In this document: piece after piece, positions 35,362-47,073 of the stretch | How positions within the stretch are numbered: the stretch's first letter is position 1 | Layout: each line of letters begins with the position of its first letter | Source of the DNA: Caldilineaceae bacterium | GTDB taxonomy: Bacteria > Chloroflexota > Anaerolineae > Caldilineales > Caldilineaceae | Direction of reading: 5' to 3' | Length of the DNA: 64,000 bases | Assembly: GCA_022821545.1 (NCBI GenBank) | Contig: JAJEDJ010000051.1 | Span: 1 to 64,000, forward strand | The notes under the pieces: generated by a model | What the model was told of the DNA's origin: nothing | Seen by the model: the letters and a program-made list of their open reading frames with translations, nothing else | Database searches by the model: none | Position numbers and translations under genes: made by a program

Positions 35362-36549
35362 ATGTTGAATCTTGAATCAGACGAAGTAAGGAACAATTGG
35401 CAGGAAATTCCTCTTGGTGAGATTATGACTCTTCAAAGGGGTTTCGATCTGCCTCGAAACAAGAGGGTTGAGGGGCCGTATCCCGTCATTGCGTCAAATG
35501 GGCGAGTAGGTCAACATGTGGAAGCGAAAGTAGGAGGCCCTGGTGTTGTTATCGGAAGGTCCGGCAGCCTAGGTGGAGGTCAATACATCAAGGACGACTT
35601 CTGGCCGCTTAATACAACTCTTTGGGTAAAGGATTTCAAAGGAAACGATCGGCACTTCTGCTATTACCTTCTTAAGTCGCTAGATCTTGAGCATTTCAAT
35701 GCTGGCAGTGGAGTTCCAACCCTAAATCGTAATCACATACACCCTTTACCGGTTCTTTGCCCGCCCCTCGCCGAACAGCGAGCCATCGCCCACATCCTCG
35801 GCACACTCGACGACAAGATCGAACTCAATCGCCGCATGAACCAAACCCTTGAAGAAATGGCCCGCGCCCTCTTCAAATCCTGGTTCGTGGACTTCGACCC
35901 GGTGCGCGCCAAGATGGACGGCCGCTGGCGCCGCGGCCAGTCGCTGCCCGGCATGACGGCGGAGCTGTATGACCTGTTCCCTCACGCGATGGTCAATTCG
36001 GAGTTGGGGGAGATCCCGGAGGGGTGGGAGGTGAAGGATCTGGGGGATATTATCGAGTTGGTGTACGGAAAGGCTCTGAAGGCGGACGACCGGCGGGATG
36101 GCACGATTTCTGTTTATGGTTCAAACGGGCAAGTTGGTTGGCACGACGAGAAACTGGTGTCAGGGCCGGGAATCGTTGTAGGCAGGAAGGGAAATCCTGG
36201 AATCGTGACTTGGGTGTATGGTGATTTCTTTCCAATTGACACGACTTTCTACGTCTTGCCGAAAAGCAGAGAGCAGAAATTGCTTTTTCTGTTCTTTGCA
36301 CTGGCTGAGCAAGATCTCCCCTCTATTGCTGCAGACTCGGCCGTCCCAGGGCTGAATCGCAATCAGGCCTACATGAATAGAGTGCTGGTTCCGGCAATTG
36401 CGCCCATTGACAGCTATGACGAATACGCAAAAACGCTTTTCGCCCAGCGCAATCTTCTGCAAGAAGAATTTCGCGCTCTTGCCGCCCTGCGGGATACCTT
36501 GCTACCGAAGCTTATTTTCGGCGAGTTGAGGGTGGGCGAGTATGTGTAG
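35362..36549 (+). CDS. hsdS: Type I restriction specificity subunit HsdS
   Basis: A 395-residue HsdS with two target-recognition domains (about residues 10-125 and 215-350) and two conserved helical spacers. The first spacer includes PPLAEQRAIAHILGTLDDKI and RALFKSWFVDFDPVRAKMDG; the second includes ALAALRDTLLPKLIFGELRV. The two TRDs share an xSNGxVGxH...G(P)GxVxGRxG pattern. It would set the DNA target of a HsdM/HsdR complex. ATG at 35362 (after AGAGAGAA) is preferred over a TTG at 35314. hsdR lies 7 kb downstream, separated by two inserted modules. Confidence 0.93.
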   Translation: MLNLESDEVRNNWQEIPLGEIMTLQRGFDLPRNKRVEGPYPVIASNGRVGQHVEAKVGGPGVVIGRSGSLGGGQYIKDDFWPLNTTLWVKDFKGNDRHFCYYLLKSLDLEHFNAGSGVPTLNRNHIHPLPVLCPPLAEQRAIAHILGTLDDKIELNRRMNQTLEEMARALFKSWFVDFDPVRAKMDGRWRRGQSLPGMTAELYDLFPHAMVNSELGEIPEGWEVKDLGDIIELVYGKALKADDRRDGTISVYGSNGQVGWHDEKLVSGPGIVVGRKGNPGIVTWVYGDFFPIDTTFYVLPKSREQKLLFLFFALAEQDLPSIAADSAVPGLNRNQAYMNRVLVPAIAPIDSYDEYAKTLFAQRNLLQEEFRALAALRDTLLPKLIFGELRVGEYV

Positions 36550-36636
36550 AGTCAATTTGAAGTCACGATATCTCGCGCGAAATACAAAGCAGGAACTGCG
36601 AAATTCACAATCTCTTGGTCTCGTTTGGGATCTATA

Positions 36637-37953
36637 CTATGGCTTGAGGCAAGCCATCGATGCAGAGCAAGACAAGAGTTCAGCCAAGACTTTGCCGTGC
36701 AAGTAGGTGAAGTAGGTTGGAAACGCCTCGCCAATTAAATTGCGAATTAGGTAGGTTGTATTTTCCCTTATCGCTCGTGTCCAATCGTAGTATCTCGGGA
36801 CCGTCTGCAGGTCGGCACACTCTAGAATGCTGAGCACTCTATTCTCCCAAGGGTGAATCTTGAAATCGCTTCCTATGTGACTTGAATTGGTTGTGATGGT
36901 GTACGAAGGCCTGTCAGGGTTCATGCGTCGGTAACTGGATTTGAAGCCTCTAATGAGGGACGGCCTTCCATCTCGTTCAACATAGGGCCTGTTGCACATT
37001 AGGCCGCCGCAGGCAGGACACAGAATCAGTCCTACATCGACATCCTGCTGACCACATGTCGGACATTTGTGGTTGTCATAGGCACTGAGCCCTGAATACG
37101 CCGGTATTTCGCTGATCTGTCGATAGCGGTTCGGCTCATACGTGGGGACAAAGTGCAAGGCGTGGCTTCCGCGCGCAGTCTCCTTGGAACTCGCGTCCAA
37201 GACTTCGTAGTCCATGCTTTTCAACCACTCCTGAATGCTGACCCATGGACGCAGACAGTTTAGCGTCTGCTCAGCGTGAGTTGCACTCGGTAATGGGAGC
37301 CGATTTTGTGACGCCAACCATTCTCTACACATCTCGTCCTTATGGACGGCTATGACTAGCGCTCGTTTTCTAACTTGGGGAACACCATAGTCGGCCACAT
37401 TTACAATTTTTGGAAACACGACGTATTCAGGCAGGCAGACACGGAGAACTTCAACCGCCGAGCCTCTTCTCTCGTTATGCTTTACTTCGAGAGTTAAGAC
37501 TTGGCGAACGTTTTCGATGACGATTATCCTCGGTCTAAGCAAGCGTGCTATTGGGATGACTTCCAACAACAGCTTATTTTTTTCCTCCAATGCCCTTGCT
37601 CGCGGCGTTTGTCGTTTTCCCCTGCTGGGGTTTGAACTACTCATGCCTTGGCATGGGGGGGTAGCCACCAGCAAGTCCAGTCGCCTGGATGTAGATTGTC
37701 GGTAGACAGCTGCAATCTCATCCCCACTGCCACGGACATCGCAAGTAAGCCACTGAGAGGCAGGGAAGTTATCAGCACCAATAGCAGCCCGTCTTTGATC
37801 GATCTCGACTTGGACGGTGAATCGAAAACCAGCCATTTCGTACCCCAAGTCGCTTAGGCCACTTCCTGAAAACAAGGAAATGGCAGTCAGAGATGAAGCA
37901 GTTGCTGGCCTATCCTGTAGTATGAACTCGCGAATCGGCTTAATGGACACCAT
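36637..37953 (-). CDS. DNA (cytosine-5) methyltransferase
   Basis: A 438-residue C5 methyltransferase: SAM-binding SLFSGSGLSDLGYEMAGF, catalytic TPPCQGMSS (Cys101), VIENVRQ (about 143-149), and DYGVPQVRKRALVIA. An inserted zinc ribbon (CPTCGQQ...CPACGG) lies in the target-recognition region around residues 290-315. It converges on hsdS. A Vsr gene overlaps its start by 14 bases, so they are co-transcribed leftward with the GHKL ATPase. Confidence 0.93.
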   Translation of the reverse strand: MVSIKPIREFILQDRPATASSLTAISLFSGSGLSDLGYEMAGFRFTVQVEIDQRRAAIGADNFPASQWLTCDVRGSGDEIAAVYRQSTSRRLDLLVATPPCQGMSSSNPSRGKRQTPRARALEEKNKLLLEVIPIARLLRPRIIVIENVRQVLTLEVKHNERRGSAVEVLRVCLPEYVVFPKIVNVADYGVPQVRKRALVIAVHKDEMCREWLASQNRLPLPSATHAEQTLNCLRPWVSIQEWLKSMDYEVLDASSKETARGSHALHFVPTYEPNRYRQISEIPAYSGLSAYDNHKCPTCGQQDVDVGLILCPACGGLMCNRPYVERDGRPSLIRGFKSSYRRMNPDRPSYTITTNSSHIGSDFKIHPWENRVLSILECADLQTVPRYYDWTRAIRENTTYLIRNLIGEAFPTYFTYLHGKVLAELLSCSASMACLKP

Positions 37954-38416
37954 TATCTCCTAAGCCGGAGACAACATTCCTTGGCGATGAGTCTTTTATC
38001 ATTGAGACTAGGCGGTCTATCGTTTCTGCCAACGCTCTCTTGGTTTTCAGATCGTGTTCAGGAATACGAAGCACGGTCCAGCCTACATCGGTAAGCCCTC
38101 TCGTTACCCGAAGGTCTCGTTCCCTGTTGGCACTTATTTTGTTCACCCAAAATTGACCGCGCAACCCGGCGTGCTTTTGGCACGCCGGGCAACCGTGCCA
38201 AAAGCATCCGTCAACAAAAATAATGATTCCTTTCCGGGGGAATATCATGTCAGGGTTTCCGAGAAGCTTCTTCCCCGTTACGGAACTGTAACCTTTATGG
38301 GTGAAGTATCGCAGTCCTGCTCTCCACAATCCTGACGCCAAGGCTTTTTCCGGCCGCGTCCTTCCCCGGTTGTTCGACATGGCTTTGAATCTTTGACTGG
38401 CATTCATGACATCCAT
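37940..38416 (-). CDS. vsr: Very short patch repair endonuclease (Vsr)
   Basis: A 158-residue Vsr-type nuclease: ASQRFKAMSNNRGRTRPEKAL at the N-terminus, GNPDMIFPRKGIIIFVDGCF with the catalytic Asp residues, WHGCP with zinc ligands, and FWVNKISANRERD. Vsr nicks T:G mismatches that arise from deaminated 5-methylcytosine, but in cassettes with a GHKL ATPase a restriction role is also proposed. Overlaps the methyltransferase gene. Confidence 0.93.
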   Translation of the reverse strand: MDVMNASQRFKAMSNNRGRTRPEKALASGLWRAGLRYFTHKGYSSVTGKKLLGNPDMIFPRKGIIIFVDGCFWHGCPACQKHAGLRGQFWVNKISANRERDLRVTRGLTDVGWTVLRIPEHDLKTKRALAETIDRLVSMIKDSSPRNVVSGLGDNGVH

Positions 38417-38461
38417 CTACTTACACGTTCCCTCCAACAAGAGTCTCATCCATTCAATAAA

Positions 38462-40405
38462 TCATTGGCCTAACGAAACTCTGGTGGCCCTAGTCACCTC
38501 CAACCAGCCGGTATGCAGTCGCCGAGTATTTTCTATAACATTGTCCCAGGTTCGAAATTCCAGTGTGACTCCCTGCACTTCTTGTAAGCTCTCTCTGATC
38601 AGGTCGGCCCGCTGCGTATACCCATTTGCTATCATCAACCCATTAACCGAGGGTGAATTACTGTTCTTGGAGTACTCCTTTCCAACGGCCAAGACATATG
38701 CGTGAAACTTGTTGACTTCTGTTTCATTAGCACGATGTATGGAAGAACCACCTGGTTTAAAGCCTCGCTTTATCTCTACCACCAGCAATTCATCCGAAGG
38801 CGCCGGAGGCTTTGGTTGTAAAATAAATAGGAAATCTAACCGAATTCCTGTTTCTTTGTCTATTGTTGGAGTATATTCCTCGGCAAACGTGTCTAAACTG
38901 ACTTCGTCCCCCAATAGGCTCCAGCGTGGATCAAGCAACCAAGGAAACATTTTAATAGTATTATGAATCTCTGGCACTTCCTTAGCTCCAGACTTTATCG
39001 CCGCGTCGAGTCGTTCTATCGTCTCAAGTCTGGCACGAATTATGCTGTAGTTTTTTCTAGCGTCGATCAGTGAGAACTCCCTGACAAGCCCCCAAAAGTT
39101 GCTCTGAAACCCTTCGTCCTCCACCCTGACTCGTTCCATAAGTTCTCTGACGGCCCTGTCTCTGAAACCAGTTACCACTTCCTCCATGAAGTCGTGGATT
39201 TCGTCAGGGTCCGGATCACCGATCATAGCGGCCTTCACTGCAATGTCGCCGAGATGTCTTTGCTCGGTGGGAGTGAAGTCCTTAAGTAGCTCCGTCAAGT
39301 CTGGGGCCTCAGTTGCCTCTTCAGCTTTCTTTCGACGTTTAGCTAGGCGCTGAGACAAGGCCCAATCCAGTCTGCGTCGCCCCCACTGAAGTAATTCTTG
39401 TACCCTTTCATCTTCCAACTTCAATTGGTCACGGTTGGTCTGGATTAGATCGTCTTCAATATCGACGCCCGTGTCTAGCCATTCGGCTACCACCTCTCCA
39501 ACAACGTACTCTTGTCCAAGTTGTCCCTGTACACCTTGAGATCGCTCGAACATAAAGGGTCTTTGTAGCATCTTCTTACGTCCCAGAATAGAAATACCGC
39601 GAAGATATTCAGCTTCGAGGGGCTTCGGCGTAAAGCCTATCCACCAACGCACTTCTTTCCCGCTCGGAAGTTTTTCTGTTCCCCAGCCATCATCTCCAAC
39701 TTGACATTCATATCCGGAAGGTTGACCATCTTTTGGAAAACGGTACTCTAGCTCCATGTCGAACCGTTGAAGTTGCATCCCGTTGATGAATACGCGCATA
39801 TCGGCCTGGTCTATCGCAAAGCGTCGGGACATGGACTTCAAGAACTGGTCCTCTGAAATGGCGCGCTTCAGACGTAACTTGGAAAGCCGAATCCTTGTTC
39901 CATTAGCGAGGGGTGTACTATCTGGCGTGCAAAGAAGCTCTTGCGTTTCGGTTTCCTCCACTTCACAATCTGCGCCAGGTTCCGCTTGTCTGATTGCATC
40001 ATAGTCAAGTCTGAAGGACACCACCTGTCCTTCTTGGATTGTATAACATTCAAGAATTTTGGCCGTTCCAAACGCCGCAAGCTTGCCGATGCCCTTACGA
40101 CCATGGACGAGCCGTCCGTCGGTGGTAATGCCCTTATCTTGAAGTCGTCGCTTCCTGCCCACAACCAGATACTGACTTTGCGCTTGTTCCCTTGTCATTC
40201 CGTGGCCATCGTCCAACACTTCGATAACGTCGTCGTCGGTCCACGACTTGCCCAACGGGATATTGACCCAGACATTTCTGGCGTCTGCATCCCACGCGTT
40301 TGAGATAAGTTCGGCTACTGTTGCCGTAGCGCTTGGGTAGAGTTGGGCACCCAATTGTTCAACAAGAGCACCAATGAATTTTAGTTTCAGAGGACGTTGA
40401 GACAT
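38462..40405 (-). CDS. GHKL (MORC/MutL-like) ATPase with C-terminal PD-(D/E)XK-like domain
   Basis: A 647-residue protein. The N-terminal GHKL ATPase has the N box VAELISNAWDADA, G1 LDDGHGM and G2 GRKGIGKLAAFG. A middle S5-like and helical region follows. Near the C-terminus, RLDFLFILQ and ELLVVEIKRGF match the D...ExK core of restriction-endonuclease-fold nucleases. Such ATPases linked to a C5 methylase and Vsr have been described as the prokaryotic MORC/MutL-like restriction type (Iyer, Abhiman and Aravind). ATG at 40405 follows AGGAGGGTGG. It heads the three-gene leftward operon (46-base gap to vsr). Confidence 0.88.
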   Translation of the reverse strand: MSQRPLKLKFIGALVEQLGAQLYPSATATVAELISNAWDADARNVWVNIPLGKSWTDDDVIEVLDDGHGMTREQAQSQYLVVGRKRRLQDKGITTDGRLVHGRKGIGKLAAFGTAKILECYTIQEGQVVSFRLDYDAIRQAEPGADCEVEETETQELLCTPDSTPLANGTRIRLSKLRLKRAISEDQFLKSMSRRFAIDQADMRVFINGMQLQRFDMELEYRFPKDGQPSGYECQVGDDGWGTEKLPSGKEVRWWIGFTPKPLEAEYLRGISILGRKKMLQRPFMFERSQGVQGQLGQEYVVGEVVAEWLDTGVDIEDDLIQTNRDQLKLEDERVQELLQWGRRRLDWALSQRLAKRRKKAEEATEAPDLTELLKDFTPTEQRHLGDIAVKAAMIGDPDPDEIHDFMEEVVTGFRDRAVRELMERVRVEDEGFQSNFWGLVREFSLIDARKNYSIIRARLETIERLDAAIKSGAKEVPEIHNTIKMFPWLLDPRWSLLGDEVSLDTFAEEYTPTIDKETGIRLDFLFILQPKPPAPSDELLVVEIKRGFKPGGSSIHRANETEVNKFHAYVLAVGKEYSKNSNSPSVNGLMIANGYTQRADLIRESLQEVQGVTLEFRTWDNVIENTRRLHTGWLEVTRATRVSLGQ

Positions 40406-40873
40406 GGTCCACCCTCCTCTTTCGCTATGTATGTTGCACCGAATCGGGAACCGCACAACTGCGCTATTGCACAGTGGTCCGCCGCCCGCGGCAGTGCCTC
40501 CCAGATATGTGTCGGCAAAGGCCCGCCGGAGCCAGAGTTCCTGTTAGTAAAGGTCTGGGTCTTGCTATCAGAGGCGGCGTTGAGGTATGGCCATATGCGG
40601 ATTATATCTGATGGGAGATCGGGGGGCAACCTTATTATCGCAGCCGCCGTCGAGTTGCTCGTTCTTGCCGGTTCAATCTCTCCCGGGCTGACAGACCGAG
40701 TCCGACCACGGCCACCCACCTAAGCGCAATTGGAGCAGGATACAGGCATCGTTTATTATCGACTGCAACAGTCCAGTTCGAGGATTGCCTAATGGACCAG
40801 ATCGAAACCGGCCGTGCCTGGGTTGCTTTCGTATAAAATCGCCGGAGTGATGAGACGAAAGTGAGGCGCATTC
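40406..40873. other. Divergent promoter region between GHKL ATPase and HEPN gene
   Basis: A 468-base stretch between diverging operons. Both promoters should lie here. Short frames on either strand lack a ribosome site or recognisable motif, and I see no RNA gene. Confidence 0.5.
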
Positions 40874-42289
40874 ATGCAATACAAAGCGAACAAAGACATT
40901 GCGCTGGCGCAAACCCGTATCAGATTCGACGTCCGGGGCCAGTGTGTGGACACGCCTGCCAGGGTCATCCTGCGCATGATGCCCAGCCCGCGTCTCGTCA
41001 TCAAGTGCGATTTGGATTTGCGCAATTCAGATATCGGGCCGGCAGATTTCCAGCAAGACTACGTAACCGCAACTGTACACGACCAGGAGACAGAGTTGAT
41101 TGTCGGGCAGTTCACCTTTCCTTGGGACTCGGAGAATTTTCAAGCGGGAATGTCTCTCTTTCCAAAGAGAGAACCGATTTCCATCCACCACACCGGAGAG
41201 AGTCTCGCGTGTGTTGCGTTCGGCGTTCTTAATTTCCCTGAATTTTGGGGTGAACAGGACAAGACGATTCAATCCAATGGCAACTCATATCGCCGGTTTG
41301 GCGCTATGCAGCTCCAGGCCGATCCCTGGACCGTCGACATCACCGCAGCGCCGAATCTGTCCGACGTCAAGAAGGAACTGGCTGCGACCGGCGGCTATGG
41401 CGTTACCCACTCGGGAACAATCAGACGCACCGACGGCAATGTGTTCATAGCTTCGGATGTTAAGCAACTTCTGGGCGGCTTGAGTCTATTCCTGTCCTTT
41501 GCCCGCGGCGCCTACTGCGGGCTGACCTTGGTCCAAGGCAAGAGTCGCGATGGGCAGGTGGCGTGGGAGTTCTGGGGGACACAAAGTGTGACCGGGTGGT
41601 TCAGTCCGCTCTCCTGGTTCGACAGACACCATGGTCACCTACTTGCAGAGGTCTTTCCGGGCTTCTGGCAACTGTACAAGAGACAGGAAAAAGACCTGCG
41701 AGTTATTGTTACCTTTTATCTGGACAGCAACTTGGGAAGAAGCCACGGCGTCGGCCTGGACGGGGGGCTGATTCTGACCCAGGCCGCGCTTGAACGAATG
41801 GCGCATGGGGTTGGCGGCAAGAAACCCGGCAAGCGCATTGCAAAGGCGCTCGTGGAGAATGGGATTTCCGAGCAGGCTCTTTGCATACCGCCGGCTTCTT
41901 GTCCCGATCTGGCAAGATTGGCAACCGAACACGGCTGGCAACATGGCCCGCACGCGCTGGTTGAAGTGCGTAATGAAGTAGTTCACCCCAGCCAGAAGTA
42001 CGGACAGCTTTCATCCAGGGCCTACTATGAGGCCTGGAATCTGGGACAGTGGTATCTCGAACTTATGCTGTTGCGCCGATTCGAAGCCAGTGGGGAATAC
42101 GGCAACCGGCTGACGCAGAAGTGGGTGGGCGAAGTGGAGTCGCTCGGCCAGTGGCTGGTGGAAAACATGCCGCGCGGAATTGACATTGAACTTCCCTCCC
42201 GCGAAGAACCTAAGCGCGAGATTCCATTTGTCAGCGCAAATCGTACTGTGCCAACTGGTCTGAGCCATACGAGAGCGCATTCCCCATGA
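40874..42289 (+). CDS. Large protein with C-terminal HEPN-like motif (putative defence RNase)
   Basis: A 471-residue protein I cannot place in a named family. The N-terminal 180 residues are strand-rich. The C-terminal half is helical and contains VEVRNEVVHPSQ, an R-N-x3-H HEPN signature (Arg366-His371), in the layout of ApeA-like and other abortive-infection HEPN proteins. Its stop overlaps the start of a Fic gene (ATGA), so the two are made together. An antiviral or toxin RNase is the best guess, unproven. The fold of the N-terminal domain is unknown. Confidence 0.7.
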   Translation: MQYKANKDIALAQTRIRFDVRGQCVDTPARVILRMMPSPRLVIKCDLDLRNSDIGPADFQQDYVTATVHDQETELIVGQFTFPWDSENFQAGMSLFPKREPISIHHTGESLACVAFGVLNFPEFWGEQDKTIQSNGNSYRRFGAMQLQADPWTVDITAAPNLSDVKKELAATGGYGVTHSGTIRRTDGNVFIASDVKQLLGGLSLFLSFARGAYCGLTLVQGKSRDGQVAWEFWGTQSVTGWFSPLSWFDRHHGHLLAEVFPGFWQLYKRQEKDLRVIVTFYLDSNLGRSHGVGLDGGLILTQAALERMAHGVGGKKPGKRIAKALVENGISEQALCIPPASCPDLARLATEHGWQHGPHALVEVRNEVVHPSQKYGQLSSRAYYEAWNLGQWYLELMLLRRFEASGEYGNRLTQKWVGEVESLGQWLVENMPRGIDIELPSREEPKREIPFVSANRTVPTGLSHTRAHSP

Positions 42290-43410
42290 CACCGGTACGC
42301 TACCGCACAGGACACTTTCCACCACAGAACCTGGACTGGCAGCGGCTGTTGCCGCTGGTCGGCCCGGCTCATGCTGCGGTAGCCGGCTACGAGGGGATGC
42401 TGAAAGGGCTGCCCAATGCCAATGTGCTGCTTTCCCCCATCGCTTCGCAAGAGGCTGTCCTGTCCAGCCGCATAGAAGGCACGCAAACCACCCTGACCGA
42501 ACTGCTGACATTCGAGGCGGAAGGGAACCTGCTGGATGAGAGCACACCGGCGAAAGCCGACAGTCGCGAGGTACTGAATTATCGACTGGCCTTATATGCC
42601 GCAATCGACATGTTAAATGAGATTCCCCTGTCACAGAGACTCATCCGGCAGACACATGAGGTTCTGATGCAGGGCGTGCGGGGCCATAACAAAGCGCCCG
42701 GCAAATATCGCCGCCTGCCCGACACCTGTTGGATTGGCCCGCCCGGCTCAACGATTGAAACTGCCCGGTACATCCCCTGTCCGGTCGAAGATTTGAACTC
42801 GGCCATGGATGGACTGGAGTTCTATATACATGACGGGGCGCCGGATACGCTTGTACAACTCGCTGTTCTCCACGCAGAATTTGAAGCCATTCACCCTTTC
42901 CTGGACGGGAACGGACGGATGGGCCGGTTGTTCGTTCCTCTTTTCATGCTTACAAAAGATCTCCTGTCGTCGCCCAGCTTCTACATCAGCGAATATCTTG
43001 AGCGCCATCGAGATGAGTATTACGAACGTTTGCTTGCAGTGTCACGAGATGATGATTGGACCGGATGGTGCGCGTTCTTCCTCACCGCGCTGACGGAGCA
43101 GGCGCGTGCAAACCAGCAGAAAATCCACGACTTGCTGGAGCTATACGATGCACGCAAAGAACGGATTGTTGAGGCGACCCATTCCCAGTACAGTGGGCGG
43201 GCGCTTGATTACATATTCAAGAGACCGGTATTTCAGACAACTGACTTTGTAAACAGTTCAGGTATCCCCGAACCGACAGCCAGATCTATCCTGCGCGTTC
43301 TCAGGGATCGCGGCTTGCTGAAGGAGTTTAGAAAGACAAGAGGTCGCCAACCTGCAATCCTGGCTTTCGCCGACCTGCTGAACATAGTAGAAGGGCGCAA
43401 CCTGTTTTGA
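42286..43410 (+). CDS. Fic/DOC family AMP-transferase with N-terminal inhibitory helix
   Basis: A 374-residue Fic protein: a Fic_N domain, the active-site loop HPFLDGNGRMGR starting at His203 (all catalytic residues intact), and a C-terminal winged helix (residues about 310-374) that could bind DNA. Residues 60-65 read SSRIEG, the class II inhibitory motif [S/T]xxxE[G/N], so the enzyme should be self-inhibited until released. Fic enzymes transfer AMP or other groups to proteins. Translationally coupled to the HEPN gene. Confidence 0.93.
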   Translation: MTPVRYRTGHFPPQNLDWQRLLPLVGPAHAAVAGYEGMLKGLPNANVLLSPIASQEAVLSSRIEGTQTTLTELLTFEAEGNLLDESTPAKADSREVLNYRLALYAAIDMLNEIPLSQRLIRQTHEVLMQGVRGHNKAPGKYRRLPDTCWIGPPGSTIETARYIPCPVEDLNSAMDGLEFYIHDGAPDTLVQLAVLHAEFEAIHPFLDGNGRMGRLFVPLFMLTKDLLSSPSFYISEYLERHRDEYYERLLAVSRDDDWTGWCAFFLTALTEQARANQQKIHDLLELYDARKERIVEATHSQYSGRALDYIFKRPVFQTTDFVNSSGIPEPTARSILRVLRDRGLLKEFRKTRGRQPAILAFADLLNIVEGRNLF

Positions 43411-43420
43411 GCTTAGTCTA

Positions 43421-43579
43421 CTAACAACAAACAGCTTTGTTGTTAGTGAAACGCCCTTTCATTAACAACAAATTGATTTGATGTGTATAGATGAACAAAA
43501 GGTGTTATGAGTTTCATCGATGAAACACAAATGGTTTTGTGTTTCAAAAGTGACGTTTTGTGAAACACAAAACCATTTG
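43421..43579. promoter_or_regulatory. Cluster of nested palindromes, likely operator region before hsdR
   Basis: Within 160 bases lie: an 11-bp perfect inverted repeat (43421-43431/43436-43446), the 16-base palindrome GTTTCATCGATGAAAC at 43511-43526, GAAACACAAA/TTTGTGTTTC at 43522-43531/43536-43545, GTTTTGTG/CACAAAAC at 43555-43573, and an 18-bp long-range inverted pair 43528-43545/43562-43579. The stretch is A/T-rich and ends about 40 bases before hsdR. It could bind the winged-helix end of the Fic protein or another regulator. Confidence 0.75.
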
Positions 43580-43620
43580 ATGTTCACAGATGAAATACAA
43601 GAACGTACTCTTGCAAGGCA

Positions 43621-46782
<3,162 letters not shown>

Positions 46783-47073
46783 AGCGCTCCTGACAGCCCT
46801 GCACTTACACCAAATGGAAAGTAGGCAGCGCGGAAACCAGTCGTCAACTTGCTCCACTCCCGACCCAGCCCTGAACCGGCACATCCGCAATCCTGCCCAA
46901 CCTGAAAACTCCCCCAACCAATCCCGCTCCCGTCCCATCACACGCCATTCCCTGAGTCAATGGAAACGGCGCCGCGAAAGCGTTGCTAATGTTGCACCTG
47001 TGCTTTACACTCACAGAAGCGTGCAACAGACACCCACCGGCTCTCGAATACAGCTGGCGCAGGCGACACCGCG

